A stretch of DNA of 37,198 bases, taken from NCBI GenBank assembly GCA_030524745.1, contig JAUNGC010000033.1, forward strand, positions 1 to 37,198. The letters run 5' to 3'. Both the position numbers and the translations under genes were made by a program. This document shows, piece by piece, positions 16,243 to 25,389 of this stretch. Numbering within the stretch: the stretch's first letter is position 1; every line of letters starts with the position of its first letter. The notes under the pieces are model-generated. The model did no database searches. It was given only the letters and a program-made list of their open reading frames with translations, and was not told the origin of the DNA. The DNA is from Eubacteriales bacterium (GTDB lineage: Bacteria; Bacillota; Clostridia; Lachnospirales; Lachnospiraceae).

Positions 16243-18633
16243 ATGCCAGAACGTTTATACATACAAAACAGAAAAAGGCGGAAAAGACGAAATGCGCAAT
16301 TGCGCAAGATCGGGAAAATGGCGTTGATTCTTTTGGGCTGTGCATTTCTGGTCTTTCTGGTCTGCCGCACGGTGGGGAAACTTGTCAGAATCAATACGGA
16401 AGAAGAGACAGGATATGTGACGCTGCAGGAAGCGGGAAATCTGGTCTGGCTGCTGGCGGATACGGCCGCACAGGAAAGGGAGGCGGCTGCGCATGAAGAT
16501 GAAGCGGGCGCAAAAAAGGGCGGAACGGAAGCGGATGCCGATGCAGTTTTAAGGGCGCTGAAAAAAATGGACGCCTCCGAGGGCGACGGTTACCTGATCT
16601 GGGAGCAGGCGGAGCAGATGCTTGCCTTGCTGCCCGCCTGCAGCGCAGATTTCCCGGGATCTTATCGAAAGAAAGAAAAGGTGAGCGCGGCGGACTGGTA
16701 TGCCTGGTTTGACATGGCCAGAAAGATTTATGATCCGCAGGGACGGATACAGGATCTGGAACTCACGATTCTTGGCGTGGGGGATGCTGTGAAAACAAAC
16801 GACCAAATTGTGCTTACGAAGCAGCAGCTTGTGACGACACAGCAGGAATGGACCTTTTTTGCAGAACGATTTGCCAGCCGGGAGGTATTGTATCGTCCGC
16901 TGACGGCTATTGGCCGGGAGGATGGACTGTATGCGGTGCGAAGTGTGGCGGAAGAGGAGTTTACTTTATCGAATGTCTGGGTGATTTGGGCAGATGAAGA
17001 AGGAATTTTGTGTTTCTGGAATGATTTTGAAATTCTGCTTCCGGCCTTTCAAACATCGGACACAGAAGAACGTACGGAAATCAGGGAGCAAATCGCGGAT
17101 ATCACATTTTTTCAGGCCGGGGTAACGAAGGTTCGGGTCAGGGATCATAAGGTTTCGGGACGGCTTCTGCGAATTGCGGACGGCGGCGCGGAAATAGAAG
17201 GGCAGGGATTTTTTCCTTTTTCAGACAATTTAAAAATTTATCAGTTGTACGGGCGGATGAAACGGCTTTACACGACGGATTTGTGCATCGGCTACGCATT
17301 TACGGATTTTGTGATTGAAGACGGGAAAATTGAGGCGGCGCTGGTTCCAAAGGAAGAAAAGATGGAATATATCCGGGTGCTGGTGAAAACTTCCGACTAT
17401 GGAAGCACTTATCACGATCAACTGGAAATACAGGCGGATTGCGATTGTACGATCCTTACCGGCGAATATGGAAGCAGGACGGGAACCAGGCTTGCGGCAG
17501 GGGAAACCATCGAAATCACTGCGGACAGCGGTCTGTTTGCAGAAGGAAACAGGATATGGATCAAGCCGGATATTCTGACCGGTCATATCAGTCTTTTAAA
17601 CGTGAAACGCTCTCAGGGAATTCCTTCTTACCGGGGAAGCTTTGAACTGGTGCTAAGTCAGGACGGAATTGTGGCCGTCAACGAAGTGCTGCTGGAAGAA
17701 TATCTGTATGCCGTAGTTCCCAGCGAAATGCCGGCGTCCTATCCGCTGGAAGCCTTAAAAAGTCAGGCGGTATGCGCCAGAACTTATGCCTATGCGAAAA
17801 TGTGCCATGCGGGATTGCCCGCCTATGGCGCGCATGTGGATGACAGCGCCGGCTTTCAGGTTTACCAGAACATAGAAGAAAATGCCGAAACGACAAAAGC
17901 GGTGAAGGAGACAAACGGGGAGGTTCTTTTCTATGAAGATGAACTCGCGGAAGTTTACTATTATTCCACTTCCTGCGGTTACGGAACGGATGCGGGCGTG
18001 TGGTTAAACGGCAGTACAGAGAAATATCCCTATCTGGTATCACAGAAAATCGGGACACAGGATACTTTTTATGAACAGCAGGAGCCGTGGTTTTGCTGGC
18101 AGTATGAGGTATCCGATCTAGATGTGGATACGCTCAATCTGGCGATTTTAAAGCGTTATGAGGCCAATCCGGATGGGGTGCTGACGAAGCAGTCCGACGG
18201 AAGCTTTCTTTCGCAGAAACCGCCTGAAACCGGACGTATCAGGGAAATTTCGGTCGTACGTTACGGCCCTGGCGGCGTGGCGGTGGAACTGGAAATTGAA
18301 GGGGAAAAGGCGACTGTTTTGGTCAAAACAGAGCATAATATCCGATATGTACTCTGCGACGGTATCACACAGGTGGTCCGGCAGGATGAAAGCTTTGTAA
18401 ATGCGGCTTCCATGGTTCCCAGCGCCTTTTTTACGATGGATACTTTAAAAGAAAACGGTTTTGTGGTAGGATATTGTCTGTCCGGCGGAGGGGTCGGACA
18501 TGGAGTGGGACTTTCCCAGAACGGCGCGAAGAATATGGCGGCCGCGGGTATGGGTGCGGAGGATATTCTGACGTTCTTTTACCGGGGCTGTGTGCGGAAT
18601 AATATTTATGATGAGAAGGAAACTCTGGAATAA
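16243..18633 (+). CDS. SpoIID/LytB-domain membrane protein
   Basis: This 796-aa protein has a very basic N-terminus, one membrane anchor (about residues 26-45) and a long extracellular region. The C-terminal 330 residues are a SpoIID/LytB domain: VNEVLLEEYLYAVVPSEMP (the Glu of SEMP is the catalytic residue of SpoIID), LKSQAVCARTYAY, YSTSCGYGT and GGGVGHGVGLSQNGAKNMA. SpoIID is a lytic transglycosylase acting on glycan strands freed of peptide during engulfment; LytB-type proteins modify amidase activity. The roughly 460-residue middle is of unknown function and makes the protein about twice the length of SpoIID. I chose ATG 16243 with GGGAGG at 16231-16236; the in-frame TTG at 16168 would lie within the 6S RNA. 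Confidence 0.87.
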   Translation: MPERLYIQNRKRRKRRNAQLRKIGKMALILLGCAFLVFLVCRTVGKLVRINTEEETGYVTLQEAGNLVWLLADTAAQEREAAAHEDEAGAKKGGTEADADAVLRALKKMDASEGDGYLIWEQAEQMLALLPACSADFPGSYRKKEKVSAADWYAWFDMARKIYDPQGRIQDLELTILGVGDAVKTNDQIVLTKQQLVTTQQEWTFFAERFASREVLYRPLTAIGREDGLYAVRSVAEEEFTLSNVWVIWADEEGILCFWNDFEILLPAFQTSDTEERTEIREQIADITFFQAGVTKVRVRDHKVSGRLLRIADGGAEIEGQGFFPFSDNLKIYQLYGRMKRLYTTDLCIGYAFTDFVIEDGKIEAALVPKEEKMEYIRVLVKTSDYGSTYHDQLEIQADCDCTILTGEYGSRTGTRLAAGETIEITADSGLFAEGNRIWIKPDILTGHISLLNVKRSQGIPSYRGSFELVLSQDGIVAVNEVLLEEYLYAVVPSEMPASYPLEALKSQAVCARTYAYAKMCHAGLPAYGAHVDDSAGFQVYQNIEENAETTKAVKETNGEVLFYEDELAEVYYYSTSCGYGTDAGVWLNGSTEKYPYLVSQKIGTQDTFYEQQEPWFCWQYEVSDLDVDTLNLAILKRYEANPDGVLTKQSDGSFLSQKPPETGRIREISVVRYGPGGVAVELEIEGEKATVLVKTEHNIRYVLCDGITQVVRQDESFVNAASMVPSAFFTMDTLKENGFVVGYCLSGGGVGHGVGLSQNGAKNMAAAGMGAEDILTFFYRGCVRNNIYDEKETLE

Positions 18634-18648
18634 AGGAGAGAATTGTGT

Positions 18649-19473
18649 ATGAAAAAAATAATCCGGATGATTACCGGCTTTGTCAGGCATATGTCCAGAA
18701 CGAATGTCAATGCATATGCGGCCAGCGCGGCATTCTTCATTTTTCTGTCTCTGATTCCGATCATCATTTTGCTGTGTTCCTTCTTGCCCTATACGCCGCT
18801 GCAGAAGTCAGATCTTCAAATTGCGGTCAATGAGGTCATGCCGCTGCCGATGGTATCGTTTATGCTGCCGTTGATTGACTCCCTGTATAACAGTACGGTG
18901 GGAGTGATAAGTCTGGCCGCAGTCGTGACGGTCTGGTCGGCAGGGAAGGGAATGCTGGCCCTTATGCGGGGACTCAACGCAATGAACGGCGTTGTGGAAG
19001 ACCGCAATTATGTGGTACAGCGTATCCTCGCTTCTTTTTATACGGTGATCATGCTGATTCTTCTGCTGGTATCGCTGCTGTTGATGGTGTTTGGAAACAC
19101 GCTGGTGCGGGTGCTGAGCCGGTATATTCCGGTGTTGGATGAACTTCTGTCGTTTCTCATGCTTTTTAAACCTCTCTTTTCCTGGGGGATTCTGACGGTG
19201 GCGTTCATGGTGATGTATGCGTATGTGCCCAATGTGAAACTGAAGGTAAAGGATCAGTTTCCCGGCGCGCTTTTCTCCGCAATTGCCTGGAACCTGTTTT
19301 CCTGGGGATTTTCCTTCTATATTGAAACATTCAATGATTTCAGCGTTTACGGCAGTCTGTCTGCGATTGTTGTAATTATGCTGTGGATGTATACCTGTAT
19401 GTATCTTTTGCTGGTGGGCGCGCACATCAACCGTTTTGTGGTGCCCTTCCGGCGCGAAGTGATGAAGAAATAG
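18649..19473 (+). CDS. YihY/BrkB-family inner membrane protein
   Basis: This 274-aa integral membrane protein has about six hydrophobic segments. Family features are SAAFFIFLSLIPIIILLCSF near the N-terminus, WSAGKGMLALMRGLNAM in the first third, and GALFSAIAWNLFSWGFSFYI with LWMYTCMYLLLVGAHIN near the end. The family was once called ribonuclease BN, an assignment since withdrawn; its real function is not established. ATG 18649 is well placed behind AAAGGAGAG, 15 nt after the SpoIID-like gene stop, so the two genes form an operon. TTG 18643 is rejected as start. Confidence 0.9.
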   Translation: MKKIIRMITGFVRHMSRTNVNAYAASAAFFIFLSLIPIIILLCSFLPYTPLQKSDLQIAVNEVMPLPMVSFMLPLIDSLYNSTVGVISLAAVVTVWSAGKGMLALMRGLNAMNGVVEDRNYVVQRILASFYTVIMLILLLVSLLLMVFGNTLVRVLSRYIPVLDELLSFLMLFKPLFSWGILTVAFMVMYAYVPNVKLKVKDQFPGALFSAIAWNLFSWGFSFYIETFNDFSVYGSLSAIVVIMLWMYTCMYLLLVGAHINRFVVPFRREVMKK

Positions 19474-19642
19474 GGGGAAAGCGCCCCATCTTTCGTCGGC
19501 CTGTGCGGCGTACGCGCCCCGCCTGGTATGGCGCATCCATCCTTTCTGGACACGCTTCCGCTTGAAAAACGCGTAACGGTCAGGCCGGATGCAAAACCGC
19601 GGACAGTTTGGCGACATTGTTGCTGTAAATGGAGAAATAGAC

Positions 19643-19671
19643 TTGACTTTTAGAGGTGAATTTCATAAAAT
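19643..19671 (+). promoter_or_regulatory. Promoter of the pheST T-box operon
   Basis: TTGACT (19643-19648) and TAAAAT (19666-19671) are spaced by 17 bp. Transcription would start near 19678, giving a leader of about 270 nt up to the regulated terminator. The stretch from 19474 to 19640 before it holds nothing I can identify. Confidence 0.78.
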
Positions 19672-19677
19672 AGGAAA

Positions 19678-19948
19678 CATAGTGAAAAAGGCTGTGAAGG
19701 TGTCAGTAGCGCTCATGTTTCCCATGCAGAGAGGAAGGGTCATCGGCTGAAAGCTCATCCGGGTAAAGACTGGGTCGTGAATTTCCCACCGGAGCCGTCC
19801 GGTTGAAGGGTTTGCATTCGTAGTAGACCGGGACGTATTGACACGTTACGTCATAATGAGAGTCTGTCAGGGCGAAGCTGACAGGAATATGGGTGGTACC
19901 GCGGAATTTGTTTCGTCCCTAGTTTAGTGAATAAACTGGGGATTTTCT
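19678..19948 (+). promoter_or_regulatory. T-box leader, phenylalanine-specific
   Basis: The conserved T-box core TGGGTGGTACCGCGG is at 19890-19904. Before it lie a 7-bp stem III (CTGTCAG/CTGACAG, 19864-19884) and a stem GACGTA/TACGTC (19832-19852). In the stem I region the specifier-like bulge GAATTTCCC (19779-19787) offers overlapping UUU and UUC, both Phe codons. Uncharged tRNA-Phe would pair with the specifier and the T-box bulge, stabilise the antiterminator and allow pheST transcription. The terminator follows directly. The specifier position is read by eye; the T-box itself is certain. Confidence 0.92.
19916..19948 (+). terminator. T-box regulated terminator
   Basis: TCCCTAGTTTA (19916-19926) pairs with TAAACTGGGGA (19932-19942) over 11 bp with one wobble and a 5-nt loop, then TTTTCT. 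The TCCC of the left arm can instead pair with the GGG of the T-box core in the antiterminator. Confidence 0.92.
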
Positions 19949-20119
19949 ATGTCACGCGGTTGCCGCATGATATGATATGGAAAGAACTGCGCACGCAGGC
20001 GAAGGGAAACAGTATCGCGTATGAGTTTGCCTCCGGCGCGCGGCAGCGCCTGCGACCCGGAAGATGTTTGGCAGGTCAGGTGTTGCGTATTCCCCGGCAG
20101 AAGAAGAAAGGAGTTTGCA

Positions 20120-21139
20120 GTGAAAGAGAAATTAGCAAAGATCAGGGAAGAGGTTTTAAAACAGATTGAAGCTTCCGGAAATCTTGAGAAGCTCAATGAT
20201 GTCAGGGTCAGCGCGTTGGGAAAAAAGGGCGCTTTGACCGAGATTTTAAAAGGAATGAAGGAAGTCGCTCCTGAAGATCGCCCGAAGGTTGGCCAGATGG
20301 TTAATGAAGTGAGGGCGGAGATTGAAAAGGCGCTGGAAGCTGAGAAGGAAAAGCTGGAAGATGCGCTGCGGGAAGCGAAGTTAAAGAGCGAAGTCATCGA
20401 TGTGACGCTGCCTGCGCAGAAGAATAAGGTAGGACACCGCCATCCCAACACGATCGCGCTGGAAGAGGTGGAGCGCATTTTCGTCGGCATGGGCTATGAA
20501 GTCGTGGAAGGTCCGGAGGTGGAAAAGGACTATTATAACTTTGAAGCTTTAAACATTCCCAAAGATCATCCGGCAAGGGACGAGCAGGACACTTTTTATA
20601 TTAATGATGAAATTCTGTTGCGTACGCAGACCTCTCCGGTGCAGGTCCGCACCATGGAGCAGGGCAAATTGCCGATCCGCATGATCGCGCCGGGCAGAGT
20701 GTTCCGCTCGGACGAGGTGGATGCGACCCATTCCCCGTCCTTCCATCAGATCGAAGGACTGGTGATCGATAAACATATTACCTTTGCTGACTTAAAGGGA
20801 ACGCTGGCACAGTTTGCAAAGGAACTGTTCGGCGAAGATACAAAGGTGAAATTCAGACCTCATCATTTCCCGTTCACAGAGCCGAGCGCAGAAGTGGATG
20901 TGAGCTGCTTTAAGTGCGGCGGCAAAGGATGCCGTTTCTGTAAAGGTTCCGGCTGGATTGAGATTCTGGGCTGCGGCATGGTGCATCCGAGGGTGCTTTC
21001 CATGAGCGGCATCGATCCGGAGGAGTATTCCGGATTTGCGTTCGGCGTCGGACTGGAGCGTATTGCATTGCTGAAATATGAAATTGACGACATGCGCCTG
21101 CTTTATGAGAACGATGAAAGATTCTTAAAGCAGTTCTGA
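20120..21139 (+). CDS. pheS: Phenylalanyl-tRNA synthetase alpha subunit
   Basis: This 339-aa class II synthetase subunit activates phenylalanine within the alpha2-beta2 enzyme. The N-terminal coiled coil (about 1-85) is followed by the catalytic core. Motif 2 reads [22 protein letters not shown] and motif 3 [17 protein letters not shown] Cys-rich insert [17 protein letters not shown] (about 258-274) looks like a zinc knuckle, common in clostridial PheS. GTG 20120 is the start: AAAGGAG is 6 nt upstream and the length then equals the family norm. The longer frame back to 20021 is unlikely. About 170 nt separate the T-box terminator from this start. Confidence 0.96.
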   Translation: MKEKLAKIREEVLKQIEASGNLEKLNDVRVSALGKKGALTEILKGMKEVAPEDRPKVGQMVNEVRAEIEKALEAEKEKLEDALREAKLKSEVIDVTLPAQKNKVGHRHPNTIALEEVERIFVGMGYEVVEGPEVEKDYYNFEALNIPKDHPARDEQDTFYINDEILLRTQTSPVQVRTMEQGKLPIRMIAPGRVFRSDEVDATHSPSFHQIEGLVIDKHITFADLKGTLAQFAKELFGEDTKVKFRPHHFPFTEPSAEVDVSCFKCGGKGCRFCKGSGWIEILGCGMVHPRVLSMSGIDPEEYSGFAFGVGLERIALLKYEIDDMRLLYENDERFLKQF

Positions 21140-21159
21140 GTTTGGAAAGGAAGAGGAAT

Positions 21160-23580
21160 ATGAATACGGCATTATCCTGGATTAAAGCATATGTACCCGA
21201 TCTTGACTGCACCGATCAGGAATACTTCGATGCGATGACCTTAAGCGGCACCAAGGTGGAAGGGTATGAAAGAATGGACAAAAATCTGGAGAAGATTGTG
21301 ATCGGCCAGATTGAAAAGATTGAAAGACATCCCGATGCGGATAAACTGATTATCTGCCAGGTGAATATCGGCGGCAGCGTGATTCAGATTGTGACCGGCG
21401 CTCCCAATGTGAAGGAGGGCGATAAGGTGCCCGTGGTTTTAGACGGCGGCAAGGTGGCCGGCGGACATGACGGCGGTCCCCTGCCGGAGAACGGTATCAA
21501 AATCAAGGCGGGCAAGCTGCGCGGCGTGGAGTCAAACGGCATGATGTGTTCCATCGAAGAACTCGGAAGCTCCCGCGACATGTATCCGGAAGCGCCCGAA
21601 GAAGGCATTTACATTTTCCCGCAGGATGTAGAAGTGGGTGCGGATGCGGTGGAAGCGCTGGGCCTTCGGGATACCGTTTTTGAATATGAAATTACCAGCA
21701 ATCGTGTGGATTGCTACAGCATTTTAGGCATTGCAAGGGAAGCGGCGGCGACATTCAGAAAGTCCTATGTCCCTCCTGTGGTAAACGTGCATGATAACGG
21801 AGAAAACGTTAACGATTACGTCAGCGTGGAAGTAAAGGATACGGATTTGTGCACCAGATATTGCGCAAGGGTTTGTAAGAACATAAAGATCGGGCCCAGC
21901 CCGAAGTGGATGCAGAGAAGACTTGCGGCCGCAGGCATTCGCCCGATCAATAATCTGGTGGATATCACCAACTATGTCATGGCCGAGTACGGACAGCCCA
22001 TGCACGCTTATGATCTGGACAAGGTGGGTGGACATAAGATTATCGTGCGCCGGGCGAAGGACGGAGATGAATTCCAGACGCTGGATGGTCAGATGAGAAA
22101 GCTGGATTCCGAAGTGCTGATGATCTGCGACGCGGAAAAGGAAATCGGCATCGCCGGCATCATGGGCGGCGAGAATTCCAAAATTACGGACGACGTTAAG
22201 ACCGTTTTATTCGAGGCGGCAACTTTTAACGGTCCCAATATCAGAAAGTCGGCAAAGAGAATCGGCATGCGTACGGAAGCTTCCGGCATTTTTGAAAAAG
22301 GACTGGATCCGGTCAACGCTGCCGCGGCGATCGACCGCGCCTGCCAGTTGATTGAAGAACTGGGCTGCGGCGAAGTGGTCGGCGGCATGGTGGACGTATG
22401 CGAACCGATCAAACCGCTGAATCATATCGCGTTCGAGCCGGAAAAGATCAACCATTTCCTGGGTACGGATATTCCGAAGGAAGATATGCTGGCGATCTTT
22501 GAAATGCTGGAATTGAAATATAATGCGGATACCAATGAAATTGAAATTCCTTCTTTCCGTCAGGATCTGGAAGGATTTGCGGATATTGCGGAAGAAGTAG
22601 CGAGATTCTTCGGTTATGACAAGATTCCTACCACGCTGCCTTCCGGTGAAGCGACGGCCGGAAAGATTTCCTTTAAAGGCAGAATTGAGGAGAAGGCGCG
22701 GGATATCGCGGAATACTGCGGATTTTCTCAGGGAATGTGTTATTCCTTTGAAAGCCCGAAGGTATTTGACAAGCTGTTGCTTCCTGCGGACAGCGAACTG
22801 AGAAATACGGTGACGATTTCCAATCCGCTGGGAGAAGATTATTCCATCATGCGCACCACTTCCTTAAACGGTATGCTCACAAGCCTGGCAACCAACTATA
22901 ACCGCAGAAACAAGGACGTCAGGCTGTATGAACTGGGAAATATTTACCTTCCCAAATCCCTGCCGTTGACAGAACTTCCCGAAGAGAGAATGCAGTTTAC
23001 ACTGGGCTTTTACGGAGAAGTGGATTTCTTCACCATGAAAGGCGTTGTGGAAGAGTTCCTGGAACATGTGGGCATGAAGAAGAAGCCTGTCTATGATCCG
23101 AAGGCGGGAAAGCCGTTTTTACATCCCGGACGTCAGGCGAACATCCTCTATGACAAAAAAGTGATCGGTTATCTGGGTGAGGTTCATCCGAAGGTGGCGG
23201 ACAATTACAATATTCCCACAAGAGTGTATGTGGCGGTGATCGATATGCCTTATGTTGTGGAGATGGCAACCTTTGACCGTAAATACGAGGGGATTGCAAA
23301 ATATCCTGCTGTGAACCGCGATATCAGTATGGTGGTGCCCAAGGAAGTTCTGGTGGGACAGATCGAAGCGGTGATCGCACAGCGCGGCGGCAAGATTCTG
23401 GAAAGTTACTCTCTGTTCGATATTTATGAGGGCGCGCAGATTAAGGAAGGCTTCAAATCGATCGCTTATACCATCACATTCCGCGCAAAGGACAGAACGC
23501 TGGAAGATGCGGACATTACGGCAGCGATGAAGAAAATTCTGAACGGCCTGCAGAACCTTGGTATTGAACTGAGAAGCTGA
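21160..23580 (+). CDS. pheT: Phenylalanyl-tRNA synthetase beta subunit
   Basis: This 806-aa partner of PheS binds tRNA and edits Tyr-tRNA-Phe. Domains in order are an EMAP-II-like tRNA-binding domain (about 40-155, IVIGQIEKIERHPDADKL), B3/4 editing domain (about 205-380, ITSNRVDCYSILGIAREA), B5 (about 400-475), a catalytic-like core (about 480-690), and the C-terminal anticodon-binding FDX-ACB fold (about 710-806, KYPAVNRDISMVVP). ATG 21160 follows AAGGAAGAGG; the TTG at 21142 is not used. It is 20 nt downstream of pheS in the same T-box operon. Confidence 0.97.
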   Translation: MNTALSWIKAYVPDLDCTDQEYFDAMTLSGTKVEGYERMDKNLEKIVIGQIEKIERHPDADKLIICQVNIGGSVIQIVTGAPNVKEGDKVPVVLDGGKVAGGHDGGPLPENGIKIKAGKLRGVESNGMMCSIEELGSSRDMYPEAPEEGIYIFPQDVEVGADAVEALGLRDTVFEYEITSNRVDCYSILGIAREAAATFRKSYVPPVVNVHDNGENVNDYVSVEVKDTDLCTRYCARVCKNIKIGPSPKWMQRRLAAAGIRPINNLVDITNYVMAEYGQPMHAYDLDKVGGHKIIVRRAKDGDEFQTLDGQMRKLDSEVLMICDAEKEIGIAGIMGGENSKITDDVKTVLFEAATFNGPNIRKSAKRIGMRTEASGIFEKGLDPVNAAAAIDRACQLIEELGCGEVVGGMVDVCEPIKPLNHIAFEPEKINHFLGTDIPKEDMLAIFEMLELKYNADTNEIEIPSFRQDLEGFADIAEEVARFFGYDKIPTTLPSGEATAGKISFKGRIEEKARDIAEYCGFSQGMCYSFESPKVFDKLLLPADSELRNTVTISNPLGEDYSIMRTTSLNGMLTSLATNYNRRNKDVRLYELGNIYLPKSLPLTELPEERMQFTLGFYGEVDFFTMKGVVEEFLEHVGMKKKPVYDPKAGKPFLHPGRQANILYDKKVIGYLGEVHPKVADNYNIPTRVYVAVIDMPYVVEMATFDRKYEGIAKYPAVNRDISMVVPKEVLVGQIEAVIAQRGGKILESYSLFDIYEGAQIKEGFKSIAYTITFRAKDRTLEDADITAAMKKILNGLQNLGIELRS

Positions 23581-23622
23581 GCAGGATACTGTTCGGGTTT
23601 GGAAGTGAAAGTTTCAGCCGGA

Positions 23623-23647
23623 CTTTGCGCCGCCATGCGGCGCAAAG
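23623..23647 (+). other. Strong hairpin after pheT
   Basis: An 11-bp perfect GC-rich stem with a 3-nt CAT loop begins 42 nt after the pheT stop. A second stem, GCCGC/GCGGC with a TGAA loop, follows at 23665-23678. Neither has a U-tract, so RNA stabilisation, pausing or a processing site is more likely than termination. Both lie just ahead of the next ribosome site. Confidence 0.4.
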
Positions 23648-23693
23648 CCCTATACAGTTTGGATGCCGCTGAAGCGGCGGAATGAGAGGAAAA

Positions 23694-23984
23694 ATGGAAA
23701 AGAAAACATTTGGTTCCGGTCCGGTGAACAACGAAGTGGATTTTTGCCGCGTGTATGATCTGGAAACCAAGAAGAAGATTGAAAAGATCCTTTTGGATAA
23801 CAGAATATCTTATTGCTGTCATTTTGAGGACAAGGGCTTTTTGCAAAAGTTTTTCTTTACAAAACCCAGTCAGAACACCGCCTGCATTTTCCGGATTCAT
23901 GACGAAGAGGTGCCGAGGGCGAAGAAGCTGGTTCGTTCTGTGCTCGGCGACAGCAAGAGGAAGAGAAAGGAAAGAAGAAGGTAA
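23694..23984 (+). CDS. Small conserved-looking protein, function unknown
   Basis: This is a 96-aa soluble protein. The layout of a short beta strand (FCRVYD), a helix (LETKKKIEKILLDNRI), a second strand (SYCCHFE) and a closing strand-helix (CIFRIHDEEVPRAKKLVRSVLG) is reminiscent of the DUF2007-type small alpha/beta fold. The match is too loose to name. The tail is very basic (SKRKRKERRR). ATG 23694 is favoured, as AGAGG lies just before it; ATG 23682 would put that site inside the gene. The stop TAA overlaps the ATG of the aminopeptidase by one base, so the two are translationally coupled. Confidence 0.75.
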   Translation: MEKKTFGSGPVNNEVDFCRVYDLETKKKIEKILLDNRISYCCHFEDKGFLQKFFFTKPSQNTACIFRIHDEEVPRAKKLVRSVLGDSKRKRKERRR

Positions 23985-25369
23985 TGGACAGGAAGAACGC
24001 CTGGAAAACATATGATGATGTAAAGGCAGCGCAGGTGGACGCGCTGGCGAAGGAATATATGGATTTTTTGGACAATGGAAAGACGGAGCGGGAGTGTGTG
24101 GACACCATCGTGAATCTCATTGAAAAAAACGGTTACCGTCAGCTTTCCGATCTGATCCGGGAAGGGAAAAAGCTGTCTGCCGGGGATAAGGTTTATGCGG
24201 CGCTCATGAACAAAACCGTCGTCATGTTCCAGATCGGGACAAAGCCCATGACGGAGGGCATTAACATTCTGGGGGCTCACATTGATTCTCCGAGACTGGA
24301 TATCAAACAGAATCCGCTTTATGAGGATTCTGATTTCGCGCTGCTTGATACGCATTATTATGGCGGCGTGAAGAAATATCAGTGGGTGACGCTTCCGCTG
24401 GCGATTCACGGCGTTGTGGTGAAAAAAGACGGCGCTGTGACGGAGATCAACATCGGCGAAAATGAGGATGATCCCGTATTTTTCATTTCCGATCTGCTGA
24501 TCCATCTGTCTGCAGAACAGTTGGAAAAGAAAGCTTCCAAAGTGATTGAAGGGGAAGCGCTGGATATCATCGTCGGATCAAAGCCTTTGGCGGGAGAGGA
24601 AAAGGATGCGGTAAAGGCCGGCATTCTGAAACTTCTGCAGGAACAGTATGATATGGAAGAGGAAGATTTTCTTTCTGCGGAACTGGAAGTGGTGCCTGCC
24701 GGCAGAGCCAGGGAAGCGGGCTTTGACAGAAGCATGATTCTGGGCTATGGACAGGACGACAGAGTATGCGCATATACTTCCCTGGCGGCGATGCTGGAGA
24801 TCGGACAGACCGAACGTACCGCATGCTGTATTCTCGTGGATAAGGAGGAAATCGGCAGCGTCGGCGCAACCGGCATGCAGTCCAGGTTTTTTGAAAATAA
24901 GGTGGCGGAAGTGATGGAACTGGCAGGAGAGTACAGCGAACTCAATGTGAGAAGATGCCTGGCGGCGTCGGATATGCTTTCTTCCGATGTCAGCGCTGCT
25001 TTTGATCCCACCTACGCATCCGCGTTTGAGAAGAAAAATGCGGCGTATTTCGGAAGAGGAATGGTATTTAATAAATTTACGGGAGCACGCGGAAAATCCG
25101 GCTCCAACGATGCCAATGCGGAATATGTGGCCCATATCCGCTCCATCATGGAATCCGCGGGCGTGGCATATCAGACGGCGGAACTTGGGAAAGTCGATGT
25201 GGGCGGCGGCGGAACGATCGCCTATATCCTTGCTCTTTACGGAATGAATGTGATTGACTGCGGCGTTGCCGTGCTTTCCATGCACGCGCCCTGGGAAGCC
25301 ACCAGTAAAGCGGATATTTATGAGACGAAATGCGGTTATGTGGCATTTCTGGAAAAAGCATGTCTGTAA
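23984..25369 (+). CDS. M18-family aminopeptidase
   Basis: This 461-aa zinc aminopeptidase removes N-terminal residues (acidic ones in characterised aspartyl aminopeptidases). Metal and catalytic motifs are [18 protein letters not shown] (His and Asp), [12 protein letters not shown] (Glu-Glu), [16 protein letters not shown] (Asp) and [17 protein letters not shown] (His). [17 protein letters not shown] fits the M18 loop. No signal peptide is present, so it acts in the cytoplasm. The ATG overlaps the preceding stop by 1 nt. The related bacterial genes are called apeB; I leave the symbol empty because substrate specificity is unknown. Confidence 0.93.
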   Translation: MDRKNAWKTYDDVKAAQVDALAKEYMDFLDNGKTERECVDTIVNLIEKNGYRQLSDLIREGKKLSAGDKVYAALMNKTVVMFQIGTKPMTEGINILGAHIDSPRLDIKQNPLYEDSDFALLDTHYYGGVKKYQWVTLPLAIHGVVVKKDGAVTEINIGENEDDPVFFISDLLIHLSAEQLEKKASKVIEGEALDIIVGSKPLAGEEKDAVKAGILKLLQEQYDMEEEDFLSAELEVVPAGRAREAGFDRSMILGYGQDDRVCAYTSLAAMLEIGQTERTACCILVDKEEIGSVGATGMQSRFFENKVAEVMELAGEYSELNVRRCLAASDMLSSDVSAAFDPTYASAFEKKNAAYFGRGMVFNKFTGARGKSGSNDANAEYVAHIRSIMESAGVAYQTAELGKVDVGGGGTIAYILALYGMNVIDCGVAVLSMHAPWEATSKADIYETKCGYVAFLEKACL

Positions 25370-25389
25370 TGGACGGGAGGCCGGAAGAA

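Noticed and set aside
19927-20169. 80-codon frame starting in the T-box terminator
   Set aside because: It begins inside the terminator hairpin, runs into pheS in another frame, and has no ribosome site or recognisable content.
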